Assembly (NCBI GenBank): GCA_944384825.1
Contig: CALWUT010000009.1
Coordinates: 1-39,957 of the forward strand
Direction: 5' to 3'
DNA: 39,957 nucleotides
From: an uncultured Clostridia bacterium
GTDB taxonomy: Bacteria; Bacillota; Clostridia; Oscillospirales; Acutalibacteraceae
This document shows positions 16,280 through 23,730 of the stretch, piece by piece. How positions within the stretch are numbered: position 1 is the first letter of the stretch; each line of letters starts with the position of its first letter. The translations under genes were made by a program, and so were the position numbers. The notes under the pieces were generated by a model that had not been told where the DNA came from, made no database searches, and was given only the letters and a program-made list of their open reading frames with translations.

Positions 16280-18667
16280 TTGGTCGATAAAATTTCTCAG
16301 GAATTTAAACAACTCAGAATGAAGTTGCTTGAACGAGCTTTTTATGCTCTTAATAGTACCCAGCGTGAAGCGGTTTTTCAAATAAATGGCCCTGTTATAG
16401 TTTTAGCAGGTGCAGGTAGTGGAAAAACGACGGCGATTGTAAGTAGAATAGTTAATATGATAAGTTATGGAAATGCATATATGAGTAGTCAGGTTCCTGA
16501 TAATGTTAATGAAGAAATGGTAGGAGAGCTTAAAGATGCATATGAAAAAGGACTTGATGCTCGAAGTGTACGTGATATTATAAAAGTCGATGCGGTAAAT
16601 CCTTCAAGCATACTTGCTATTACTTTTACAAATAAAGCAGCCAATGAACTTAAAAGCCGTATCTGTACTGCTTTAGGAGATTCTGGAAAAGAGGTCTGTG
16701 CTTCTACTTTTCACTCATTTTGCGTTAGAGTGCTAAGAAATTATGCAGAAAAGTTAGGTTATTCTAATCATTTTGTAGTTTATGATGAAGAAGATTCTTT
16801 AAAAGTAGTTAAAGAATGCCAAAAATATTTGAAAATAGATGAAAAAGAGTGGAGCATTCGTAAGCTAAAGAATTTAATTTCTAGGCGCAAAGATAATTTA
16901 GTAGGTTATAAATCTTATAGTTTAGAATCGAATGATATTTTAGGAAGACTATATGAAGAATATCAAAAGAAGTTGATAGATTCTGATGCAATGGATTTTG
17001 ACGATCTTATATTTAACACTAATAAATTATTCAGAAATTTTCCGGATGTATTAAAACAATATCAAGAAAATTTCAAATATATACTTGTAGATGAATATCA
17101 AGATACGAATTATTCTCAGTATGTTTTGGTTAGCAGTCTTGCAAAGAAAAGTAATAATTTATGCGTAGTAGGAGATGATGACCAAAGCATATATAAGTTT
17201 AGAGGAGCTACGATAGAAAATATAATTAATTTTGAAAATAAATTTCCGGGTACTAAAGTCATAAGATTCGAGCAAAATTACAGATCTACTAAAAACATTC
17301 TTCAAGCTGCTAATGCGGTAATAGAAAATAATTTTCGAAGAAAAGGAAAAACTTTATGGACTCAAAATGAAGATGGTGGATGTATAAAAGTTCATACGGC
17401 TTACAATGAACACGACGAAGCTCATTATATTGCTGAAGTTATTCAAGATGGTGTGGCAAAAGGTAAAAGATATTCTGATTTTGCTATACTTTATCGAAGA
17501 AATTCTCAGTCTAACGTAATAGAAAAAGTACTTGTGAGAAGAGGGATAATGTATAAAGTATATGGCGGGGTAAGATTTTACGATCGAAAAGAGATTCGCG
17601 ATATGATTTCATACTTAAGCGTAATTAATAATCCTAAAGATGAGATCAGATTAAAAAGAATAATAAATCAGCCTCGACGTTCAATAGGTGAGAGAACGAT
17701 TTCTCAAGCAATGGAAATTGCTAACGAGAATGGTAAAGATTTACTGAGCATTATGAGAAATTCTGAAAGTTATGAAGGACTTAAACGAGTATCTGTAAAA
17801 CTTAAAGCTTTTTCTGACTTAATAGATAGTTTAATATTTAGTTATACTTCAAAAAATTTAAGTATTAGTGAACTATATAAGCTTGTATTAGAAAAAACGG
17901 GATATATAGATTACCTTAAACTTGAAAGAGATACAGCTGAGACAAAAATAGAAAATGTTAATGAGCTTTTAAATAATATTGTAAAATACGAAGAGGATAA
18001 AGGAGAAGAAGCATCCCTTTCGGGATTTTTGGAAGAAGTATCTTTATTTACTGATATTGATAATTACGAAGATACTTCTGATACTGTGTCTCTTATGACG
18101 CTGCATGCTTCTAAAGGTTTGGAATTCCCGGTGGTATTTTTACCGGGTCTTGAAGAAGGTATATTCCCGGGAATTAAGGATTCAGATAATGAAGAAGAAA
18201 TTGAAGAAGAGCGTAGACTTGCATATGTAGGAATAACAAGATGCATGAAAAAATTATACATCTTAAATTCTGACAGTCGTATGACAGCAGGCGTTACTAC
18301 TAGCAATAAAATATCTAGATTTGTATCTGAGATCCCAGAAAATCTTATTGAGAAAACTAAATCTCGTGCTTGGAAAGAATTAAAGCATGGGGAGCGCATT
18401 CCTAAGTCGGCGCAGGAATTGAGAGCTCAGTCCGTAATTGCTGCTCATCATTTCGGAGGAATTATAGGCCGATATAATCTTGAAAGAAATTCTTCTAAGT
18501 CTTCTATACTTAAAATAGGAGATCGTGTGTATCACAAAGCTTTTGGTGAAGGAAAAATAAAATCTGTAGTTAAAATCTGTAACGATTCCATGCTTGAGAT
18601 AGAATTTGGTGGGGCAGTAGGATCTAAAAGGATAATGGCAAATTACGCTAAACTTGAGAAAATATAA
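16280..18667 (+). CDS. pcrA: UvrD/PcrA-type ATP-dependent DNA helicase
   Basis: A superfamily 1A 3'-5' helicase involved in DNA repair, plasmid replication and removal of RecA or stalled polymerase. Motif Q FYALNSTQREAV, Walker A GAGSGKT (44-50), motif Ia ITFTNKAANELK, Walker B DEYQDTN (271-277), motif III GDDDQSIYKFRGA, motif IV FEQNYRST, then VSLMTLHASKGLEFPVV and EERRLAYVGITR. About 40 residues (near 63-106) lie between Walker A and motif Ia, longer than in PcrA of Bacillus. A C-terminal Tudor-like domain (GDRVYHKAFGEGKI) matches the RNA polymerase-binding tail. The start may be TTG 16280 (weak SD) or ATG 16319; I keep the former with low certainty. Confidence 0.92.
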   Translation: MVDKISQEFKQLRMKLLERAFYALNSTQREAVFQINGPVIVLAGAGSGKTTAIVSRIVNMISYGNAYMSSQVPDNVNEEMVGELKDAYEKGLDARSVRDIIKVDAVNPSSILAITFTNKAANELKSRICTALGDSGKEVCASTFHSFCVRVLRNYAEKLGYSNHFVVYDEEDSLKVVKECQKYLKIDEKEWSIRKLKNLISRRKDNLVGYKSYSLESNDILGRLYEEYQKKLIDSDAMDFDDLIFNTNKLFRNFPDVLKQYQENFKYILVDEYQDTNYSQYVLVSSLAKKSNNLCVVGDDDQSIYKFRGATIENIINFENKFPGTKVIRFEQNYRSTKNILQAANAVIENNFRRKGKTLWTQNEDGGCIKVHTAYNEHDEAHYIAEVIQDGVAKGKRYSDFAILYRRNSQSNVIEKVLVRRGIMYKVYGGVRFYDRKEIRDMISYLSVINNPKDEIRLKRIINQPRRSIGERTISQAMEIANENGKDLLSIMRNSESYEGLKRVSVKLKAFSDLIDSLIFSYTSKNLSISELYKLVLEKTGYIDYLKLERDTAETKIENVNELLNNIVKYEEDKGEEASLSGFLEEVSLFTDIDNYEDTSDTVSLMTLHASKGLEFPVVFLPGLEEGIFPGIKDSDNEEEIEEERRLAYVGITRCMKKLYILNSDSRMTAGVTTSNKISRFVSEIPENLIEKTKSRAWKELKHGERIPKSAQELRAQSVIAAHHFGGIIGRYNLERNSSKSSILKIGDRVYHKAFGEGKIKSVVKICNDSMLEIEFGGAVGSKRIMANYAKLEKI

Positions 18668-18831
18668 AATTAATGCGAAAAAATTATAAGTAACACAAAT
18701 TAAATACTCTCCATAGTATGCTAATGGAAACCCAAAGTAAAATTTTGGGATTGTTAGTAAATCAAGTACTAATTTATTTGATGAAAATAAAAAGTAAGTT
18801 TTAACTACCATTGACATCCATTAACATTTAT

Positions 18832-18838
18832 GGGGGGG
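18832..18838 (+). repeat. Homopolymeric tract of seven G residues in the SD position
   Basis: Seven consecutive G residues lie 7 bases upstream of the start codon of the Cys-rich gene. They take the place of a canonical GGAGG. A G tract like this is rare in such AT-rich DNA. Confidence 0.7.
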
Positions 18839-18845
18839 TTTTTAT

Positions 18846-19682
18846 ATGACAGAAAATTTTTCTACATTTTCATGTCGTGAAAATAATCAGTTAAAAGAAC
18901 AGGTGTGCATTGATGCTTACAGAGTTTATGATTCATGTGCCGATAAAGACTGTTTAGAGAATTTAAGAGTAAACTTTAATGAAGCAGGGCAACATGTAAT
19001 TGATCAAGCTAATAGTGTGCGTGTAAAAAACGTAAGTGTTATAACTACTTTTATTGATATTGAACCTGTACCTTTTCGTCGAGGGTATTACTCAATAGAT
19101 ATGACATATTTTTTTGAAGTTAACTTGGAAGCTTTTCTTGCACCATCAGTTATGCCAGCTTCCGTATCTGGACTTTGTGTATTTGGAAAAAAAGCTGTAC
19201 TATATGGTAGTGAAGGTAACGTAAGAATATTTAGTTCGGAATATGGTACCAATGAAATAGACATTCAAAATACATCTCTTAGGAACTTACCTCGTGCAGT
19301 AGTACAGATAGCAGACCCAATAGCACTCTCTGCAAAATTGTGTAATGCATGCGATTGCCGACCACAGCCTCAGTGCCGGGTACCGGAATGTATATGCAGA
19401 CGATTTGGAGGAGAATTCGTAAGGCCTACCCCAAATAATCGCACGGTTGCGGTTACATTGGGACTGTTCACAATAGTTCAAATAGAGCGAAACGTACAAA
19501 TGTTAGTTCCAGCATATGACTTCTGCATTCCAAATAAAGAATGCGTAACGTCTACAGATAATCCATGTGATCTGTTCAGAAGAATAGAATTTCCTACTGA
19601 AGAATTTTTCCCGCCTAGACTTCAAAATGATGAACCTGCTTCAGACTGTGGAGGATGTACTAATAGAGGAGAACAAAGTTAA
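18846..19682 (+). CDS. Cys-rich hypothetical protein, possible spore-coat component
   Basis: A 278-residue protein with no signal peptide. It holds about 19 cysteines, many in pairs: early CIDAYRVYDSCADKDC, a dense middle group (LCNACDCRPQPQCRVPECICRRF), and a C-terminal CGGC. Between them lie strand-rich hydrophobic stretches (VEPVPFRRGYYSIDMTYFFEV; residue style of self-assembling beta proteins). I recognise similar Cys-rich proteins from Clostridia, where they are uncharacterised. The Cys content and gene company suggest a spore-coat or exosporium role, but that is inference. No sigma-E/K promoter could be assigned with confidence. A terminator follows at 19714. Confidence 0.6.
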   Translation: MTENFSTFSCRENNQLKEQVCIDAYRVYDSCADKDCLENLRVNFNEAGQHVIDQANSVRVKNVSVITTFIDIEPVPFRRGYYSIDMTYFFEVNLEAFLAPSVMPASVSGLCVFGKKAVLYGSEGNVRIFSSEYGTNEIDIQNTSLRNLPRAVVQIADPIALSAKLCNACDCRPQPQCRVPECICRRFGGEFVRPTPNNRTVAVTLGLFTIVQIERNVQMLVPAYDFCIPNKECVTSTDNPCDLFRRIEFPTEEFFPPRLQNDEPASDCGGCTNRGEQS

Positions 19683-19713
19683 AGCTTTTAGATAATAAAT
19701 TCGATTTTTTTGA

Positions 19714-19757
19714 AATCTTTCTTGTAATTTTCTAGTATACAAGGAAGATTTTTTTAT
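19714..19757 (+). terminator. Rho-independent terminator of the Cys-rich gene
   Basis: A 13-bp stem (19714-19726 with 19738-19750, one G-U pair) and an 11-base loop, followed by a run of T residues. Confidence 0.85.
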
Positions 19758-19791
19758 TTTGTAGGTATTAATTAAATATTAAAATAAATCG

Positions 19792-19818
19792 ACATCCTCT
19801 AACATATTTAGAGGATGT
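19792..19818 (-). terminator. Hairpin downstream of the AGCS symporter gene
   Basis: ACATCCTCTA (19792-19801) is perfectly complementary to TAGAGGATGT (19809-19818). On the minus strand a T-rich stretch (CGATTTATTTTAA) follows, so it terminates the symporter transcript. Confidence 0.75.
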
Positions 19819-19841
19819 TTCCATACTGTATAGATTATAAA

Positions 19842-21242
19842 TTATTTCCAAAGTTCTGTATCCGTTATTCCACAGGCGGGAGCATTAAACGTTGGATCTT
19901 TATGATCTTTTTTTTGTTTTAAATAGTCTTTTAAGCACGTTATATATCGGTTAGAAAGTAAAATTATACTTATTATATTTACTATTGCAATAAGCGCCAT
20001 AGAGATATCTGATAAATTCCAAACTACAGATGCAGTAGCAACGCATCCGAAAATTATTGGGAATATACTTAGAATACGAATTGTTTTAATAAGTTTTGGA
20101 CTGTCTTTTATAAAGAGAAAATTTGGTTCACAATATCCGAAATTGCCTATAATAGCGGAGAAAGCAAATAATGTTATTGAAAGAGTTATAAAATGAACTC
20201 CCCAGCTTCCCAATTGACTTTTTAAGGCTTCTTGCATAAGAGGCATACCGGTGAGGTCCCCTTTAATATTTACGTTAGAAAGTAAAATAATGAAAGCAGA
20301 AGTAGAGCATATTAAAATAGTGTCTATAAATACGGACAGTATTTGAGCTATTCCTTGCTTAGCAGGGTGAGAAGTATCTGCGGAAGCAGCTGCGTTAGGA
20401 GCGCTTCCCATACCAGCTTCGTTTGATAGTAAGCCTCTTTTTATTCCTATAAGTATAACACTTCCGCTTAGGCCTCCTGTAAAAGATTGGAAGTTAAACG
20501 CTGATGAAACAATAAGAGAGAACACTTGAGGTATTCTAGAAAAATTAGTAAAGATGATATAGAATCCTACCACTAAGTATATAGTAGACATTATTGGAAC
20601 TAAATAGGAAGAAACAAATCCTATTCTTTTTATTCCTCCAAATACTACACTTGCAATTAAAGCGGAAAATACAACTCCTATTAAATAAGGCCATAAAGTA
20701 TTTTCATAATCGGGAATATAATATTTTAAAGCAGAAGACATATTATGTGCTTGGAGTGCATTAAAACCAAAGAGAAAGCAAAATATAAACAAACAAGAAA
20801 AAGTAACGCAGATCCATCTTGGTTTTAAGACTTTTTGTATGTAGTAAGAAGGGCCTCCTATAAAGGAATTTTCGTCCTTGCGTTTTATTTTATACATTTG
20901 TGCTAGTGTTGCTTCTGCCATCGAGGAAGAGGATCCTATAATGGCCATAATCCACATCCAAAACATAGCGCCGGGGCCGCCTATTACTAAAGCGGTGGCA
21001 ACGCCTGCAATGTTTGCAGTACCGACTTTGGACGCGGTACAAATCATAAGAGCTTGAAAAGAGGATATTCTTTTATTACGGGGTTTTTCGGACATAAGTT
21101 TTAGTGCATCTATAAAAAGACGTACTTGGGCGAACTTAGTGCGTACGGTAAAATATACTCCGCATATTACAAGTAGCGCTACAAGTACATAAACGTAAAG
21201 AGCATCACTTATAGGAGTAAGTAACGAATTTAGATAATCCAA
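19842..21242 (-). CDS. Sodium:alanine symporter, AGCS family
   Basis: A Na+-coupled amino acid carrier (alanine/glycine:cation symporter, AlsT/YrbD type) with about ten to twelve membrane helices over 466 aa. Family signatures include the N-terminal FTVRTKFAQVRLFIDALKLM, then ALMICTASKVGTANIAGVATAL, GGPGAMFWMWIMAIIG, the AEATLAQMYK segment and RGLLSNEAGMGSAPNAAASA, which carries the family's best-conserved block. Start is TTG 21242 with an AGGAGG SD nine bases upstream. Substrate (alanine, glycine or glutamine) cannot be told from the sequence. Monocistronic, with its own terminator. Confidence 0.92.
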   Translation of the reverse strand: MDYLNSLLTPISDALYVYVLVALLVICGVYFTVRTKFAQVRLFIDALKLMSEKPRNKRISSFQALMICTASKVGTANIAGVATALVIGGPGAMFWMWIMAIIGSSSSMAEATLAQMYKIKRKDENSFIGGPSYYIQKVLKPRWICVTFSCLFIFCFLFGFNALQAHNMSSALKYYIPDYENTLWPYLIGVVFSALIASVVFGGIKRIGFVSSYLVPIMSTIYLVVGFYIIFTNFSRIPQVFSLIVSSAFNFQSFTGGLSGSVILIGIKRGLLSNEAGMGSAPNAAASADTSHPAKQGIAQILSVFIDTILICSTSAFIILLSNVNIKGDLTGMPLMQEALKSQLGSWGVHFITLSITLFAFSAIIGNFGYCEPNFLFIKDSPKLIKTIRILSIFPIIFGCVATASVVWNLSDISMALIAIVNIISIILLSNRYITCLKDYLKQKKDHKDPTFNAPACGITDTELWK

Positions 21243-21431
21243 CGTTTAAAACCTCCTGAATTAATATATTTTTTATGTTAAAACTCAGATACACCTTAGA
21301 ATTTTATCATAATTTCTAAATTAGTAAAAGATACAAATTATTTTTTATTTTTAGAAGTGATTAAAATTAAATTTTATTTATTAAGGTGTAAAAGAGATCA
21401 ATAGAGTTTTAATATTTTTGGATATTTTTTG

Positions 21432-21461
21432 TTGTAATTACTCATTTTGTGTAGTTATAAT
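21432..21461 (+). promoter_or_regulatory. Possible sigma-A promoter for the ribbon-helix-helix gene
   Basis: TTGTAA (21432-21437), 18-base spacer, TATAAT (21456-21461), about 70 bases before ATG 21531. The remaining part of 21243-21455 shows nothing else. Confidence 0.4.
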
Positions 21462-21530
21462 TCATGTTAATAAATTAAACATACCTTTTCACGATTTAAA
21501 CGTGTAATATAAAAACGAAAGGGGAAAATT

Positions 21531-21752
21531 ATGTTAAATAAACTTGTAATTAATCCCAAGCCGCCTAAAGGAGAAGATGGTTATAGGACTTTTTCTGTTC
21601 GTATTAAAAGTGATATAGTAGCAAAGTTAGATAATTTATCATCTATAACTGGAAGAAGCAGAAATGAACTTATAGGAATAATGATTAACTTTGCACTTGA
21701 AAATTGTGGAGTAAAAGAATGTGATTCTAATTGCAAAAAAAATATTTTTTAA
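21531..21752 (+). CDS. Ribbon-helix-helix (CopG/Arc-like) DNA-binding protein
   Basis: A 73-residue protein. After a flexible Pro/Lys/Gly N-terminus comes a beta strand TFSVRIKSDIVAKLDNLSSITG and two helices (RSRNELIGIMINFALEN). This is the alternating strand (polar-hydrophobic FSVRIK) plus NELI turn of ribbon-helix-helix repressors, which bind DNA as dimers. The tail has two Cys (ECDSNCKK). Antitoxins have this fold, but no toxin gene lies next to it, so a stand-alone regulator is more likely. AAAGGGG SD at a good distance from ATG. Confidence 0.7.
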   Translation: MLNKLVINPKPPKGEDGYRTFSVRIKSDIVAKLDNLSSITGRSRNELIGIMINFALENCGVKECDSNCKKNIF

Positions 21753-21781
21753 ATTTATTTACTTTCAAATTGTACATAAAA

Positions 21782-21818
21782 AAATCAGCTGGATCGCCTG
21801 GTAGCGAAGAGCTGATTT
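21782..21818. terminator. Bidirectional terminator between the RHH gene and spoVM
   Basis: AAATCAGCT (21782-21790) pairs with AGCTGATTT (21810-21818); an inner TCGC/GCGA stem is nested in the loop. On the minus strand it runs into seven T residues after spoVM; on the plus strand into a weaker T-rich stretch. Confidence 0.85.
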
Positions 21819-21832
21819 AATTTTATAATATT

Positions 21833-21916
21833 TTAAATTTTTTCTTTTTTTATTCCAAATATTTTTCTGAGAAAAAAACCTAAGAATCCAGGACTTTTAA
21901 TTACAACAACTTTCAT
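21833..21916 (-). CDS. spoVM: Stage V sporulation protein M (SpoVM), 27 aa
   Basis: A tiny gene that automated callers commonly skip. SpoVM is an amphipathic helical peptide that lies on the convex forespore membrane, recruits the SpoIVA coat basement layer, and inhibits FtsH. The 27-residue translation MKVVVIKSPGFLGFF... shares the Bacillus pattern: MK start, I-K-x-P-x-FLG with the helix-breaking Pro at position 9, then an amphipathic helix with basic residues and a K-rich end. A perfect GGGAGG SD lies 10 bases upstream of ATG 21916, and a terminator starts 15 bases after the stop. The 47-aa gene just upstream is probably co-transcribed. Confidence 0.9.
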   Translation of the reverse strand: MKVVVIKSPGFLGFFLRKIFGIKKEKI

Positions 21917-21941
21917 CTGTAAAAACCTCCCTATATCAGAG

Positions 21942-22085
21942 TCAACGTTTTACAAGTAATATCGACAAAATTACTACAATAAGTGATGTTATTATAATTA
22001 TTATTGATTCAGGAAATATAAATGAAAGTATAAGCCCCAGTCCAAAGGCAAGTGATAAAATTCCCTGCTGTTTATAACTGCACAT
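21942..22085 (-). CDS. Small membrane protein upstream of spoVM, 47 aa
   Basis: The frame from ATG 22085 (SD GGTGGG) has 47 codons. A short polar N-terminus (CSYKQQ) leads into one long, I/L/V-rich hydrophobic stretch with a Pro-Glu break in the middle (about residues 25-26), so it is either one long helix or a helical hairpin, and it ends KR. I recall similar unnamed peptides in Clostridia genomes but cannot name a family. It shares strand and likely transcript with spoVM, with 25 bases between, and it follows the XRE gene by about 100 bases. A sporulation role is inferred only from position. Confidence 0.65.
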   Translation of the reverse strand: MCSYKQQGILSLAFGLGLILSFIFPESIIIIITSLIVVILSILLVKR

Positions 22086-22187
22086 TAAACCCACCGCCTG
22101 CATTTATAGATGGAACCAACGACTGAAACTTAACGTTTAGATATACTCTCATTACATTATATACAGCAGGCAGATAAAGTGTTATTT

Positions 22188-22562
22188 TTACTCAGAATCT
22201 GATAAAGCAACTGCAATAGCTACTTTAAGAGCAGTAGCTATCTTTTTTTTGTTAATCTCGTCTACAGGAACTCCATTGATCATTACATATTTTTTTGTTT
22301 TTATGAAGTCTATAAATTCAGTAACTATGCTATTAACGTCATCAAAATTTAAGTTATTTTCTTTATTATCATTGTTAATATCAAGAATGTAGTCACCACT
22401 TGCATTTAATTCTTTGCAAATACGAACTAGAATTGAGTTTTTTGGTTCGCGTCGTCCTTGTTCGTACATGCCTATAGACGATGGGGAAACATTTAATCTT
22501 TGAGCTAATTGGGCTTGAGTCAGACCGGATTTTGTTCTCAAGTTTTTTAGCTTTTTACTCAT
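22188..22562 (-). CDS. XRE family helix-turn-helix regulator
   Basis: Residues 1-60 are a Cro/C1-type HTH: LKNLRTKSGLTQAQLAQRLNVSPSSIGMYEQGRREPKNSILVRICKEL. The C-terminal half is helical with a conserved-looking VMINGVPVDEINKKKIATALKVAIAVAL segment, which in related Clostridia proteins I have seen end similarly. A TTG at 22580 extends the frame but its SD is only two bases away; ATG 22562 is 20 bases from the SD, so the start is uncertain. The predicted promoter (22727-22755) is covered by an ACAC-N5-GTGT dyad and followed by a perfect Spo0A box. Neighbours are spoVM and spoIIE. Confidence 0.85.
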   Translation of the reverse strand: MSKKLKNLRTKSGLTQAQLAQRLNVSPSSIGMYEQGRREPKNSILVRICKELNASGDYILDINNDNKENNLNFDDVNSIVTEFIDFIKTKKYVMINGVPVDEINKKKIATALKVAIAVALSDSE

Positions 22563-22699
22563 CTTATTGTTAATGCACAATCCCTCCCTCGATAAATGAA
22601 TTTTTAAATAAATATATTTTTACATTTTAATTTCGAAATTTTACTTGTTCTTTCTATTTTTCATTTTAAGTGTTTTATAGGAAGGAACTGGTAAAATTT

Positions 22700-22706
22700 T
22701 GTCGAA
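22700..22706 (+). promoter_or_regulatory. Spo0A box (TGTCGAA)
   Basis: The sequence TTTTGTCGAAA contains the perfect 0A-box core TGTCGAA (consensus TTTGTCRAA). It lies 20 bases downstream of the XRE -10 hexamer, where bound Spo0A~P could block transcription. A second near-match (TTCGACT, one mismatch) sits at 22879-22885 ahead of the plus-strand genes. Confidence 0.55.
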
Positions 22707-22726
22707 AAAAATTAAATTGTACAATT

Positions 22727-22755
22727 ATTATATCACTTACACGCTTAGTGTGCAA
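22727..22755 (-). promoter_or_regulatory. XRE gene promoter with ACAC-N5-GTGT dyad
   Basis: On the minus strand TTGCAC (22750-22755), 17-base spacer, TATAAT (22727-22732). The dyad ACACGCTTAGTGT (22739-22751) lies in the spacer and touches the -35, a likely operator for the XRE protein itself. The rest of 22581-22970 is AT-rich with only this promoter and the 0A boxes. Confidence 0.55.
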
Positions 22756-22970
22756 TAAATGAGTGAAAATATACTCTTTTTAAAATAAAATTATTTTTTT
22801 GTATTTTAATATTAAAAAAAAAAATATAGTTGACTCATTAATATACATATGCTACCATATTTATACGATTATACAAAATTCGACTAATAGTAATAGAAAA
22901 ATTAAATAATCATTAAATTTTATTTTTTGAAATTAAAACTACACAGAATGTGTTGCAGGATGGTGGATTT

Positions 22971-23186
22971 ATGTGTTATCGAAAACTCTGGGCACAGTAC
23001 CTAAGAGACGCGGAAATAGTAAAAACCCATATAAAATCTTTAAAGAAGTCCCAAAAGGACATACCTGAAGAAAAAAGTAAGAGTATTAAATACAGAATAG
23101 ATATCCTCTATAATATCTACCTGGATCTAATTCATACTGCAAAATACTTAGAGAAAAAATGTGAGGTCATGAAGCGTGGGAAATAA
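22971..23186 (+). CDS. Small hypothetical helical protein, 71 aa
   Basis: From ATG 22971 (SD GGTGGA) the protein is 71 aa, very basic and helical. Pattern: CYRKLWAQYLRDAEIVKTHIK, a Lys-rich turn (KKSQKDIPEEK), then LYNIYLDLIHTAKYLEKKC. I do not recognise it. The next gene starts inside its last codons (overlap of 11 bases), so both belong to one translational unit. Its partner is a sigma region-4-like protein, and similar small protein plus sigma-like pairs occur in phages and mobile elements of Clostridia. Confidence 0.65.
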   Translation: MCYRKLWAQYLRDAEIVKTHIKSLKKSQKDIPEEKSKSIKYRIDILYNIYLDLIHTAKYLEKKCEVMKRGK

Positions 23187-23475
23187 GTCGTTACATCTAG
23201 ATGAATTTACTGAATCACTAATAAGTCTTTCGAAATATCGGAAAAGTAATTTTTGTGAAAGAGATTTTAACTATAAAAAAATGATAAAGTCTTTGAAAAA
23301 TATTATTCAAGGAGAACTTACTCCAAAGCAGAGAATGTGTGTACTTCTTTACTACGGAGAAAAGATGACAATGAAGGAAATATCTATAAAATTAGGTATA
23401 TGTATTTCTTCGGTATCTAGGCATATAAAAAAAGGAAAACAACGCATTAAAAAGACTATGGAGTATTATTTTTAA
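23176..23475 (+). CDS. Sigma-70 region 4-like HTH protein
   Basis: A 99-residue protein whose second half is a clear sigma region 4 HTH: LTPKQRMCVLLYYGEKMTMKEISIKLGICISSVSRHIKKGKQRIKKTM. The first half is basic and helical with no region 2, so it cannot be a complete sigma factor. Such proteins (sigma-70 region 4-like, ArpU-like) act as phage late activators or regulators. GTG start at 23176 overlaps the previous gene. It ends 255 bases before spoIIE. The gap carries the spoIIE promoter. Confidence 0.8.
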   Translation: MGNKSLHLDEFTESLISLSKYRKSNFCERDFNYKKMIKSLKNIIQGELTPKQRMCVLLYYGEKMTMKEISIKLGICISSVSRHIKKGKQRIKKTMEYYF

Positions 23476-23648
23476 ATCTAATAATCATGAATTTAAGATT
23501 TTTATCGTACATAAAAATGCTTTTTATGAAAAATAACAATTAATTAGAACATAAATCGATATAAAACACATTGGAATGATATAAATTTCATTAATGTGTG
23601 TTTACTAAACAAAATAATTTATAAATACTAATAAAATTACAGCGCAGT

Positions 23649-23682
23649 TTGACATCTTTATTAATAAATCTATTAATATAAT
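23649..23682 (+). promoter_or_regulatory. spoIIE promoter: long-spacer Spo0A-type
   Basis: TTGACA (23649-23654) and TATAAT (23677-23682), both perfect, are 22 bases apart, five more than a normal sigma-A promoter. The -35 lies inside TTTGACA, whose complement TGTCAAA fits the 0A box TGTCRAA. B. subtilis spoIIG and spoIIE promoters have 22 and 21 bp spacers and Spo0A boxes over the -35 in just this way. Confidence 0.75.
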
Positions 23683-23730
23683 AAAGCCATCTAGTATTTT
23701 TAAAATTTAATATTCAGGTGGCGATGGAAG

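Noticed and set aside
18811-18830. TTGACA upstream of the Cys-rich gene as a sigma-A -35
   Set aside because: A -10 at normal distance would fall into the G tract; no TATAAT-like hexamer is there.
21531-21752. Ribbon-helix-helix protein as antitoxin of a toxin-antitoxin pair
   Set aside because: No partner toxin frame lies on either side on the same strand.
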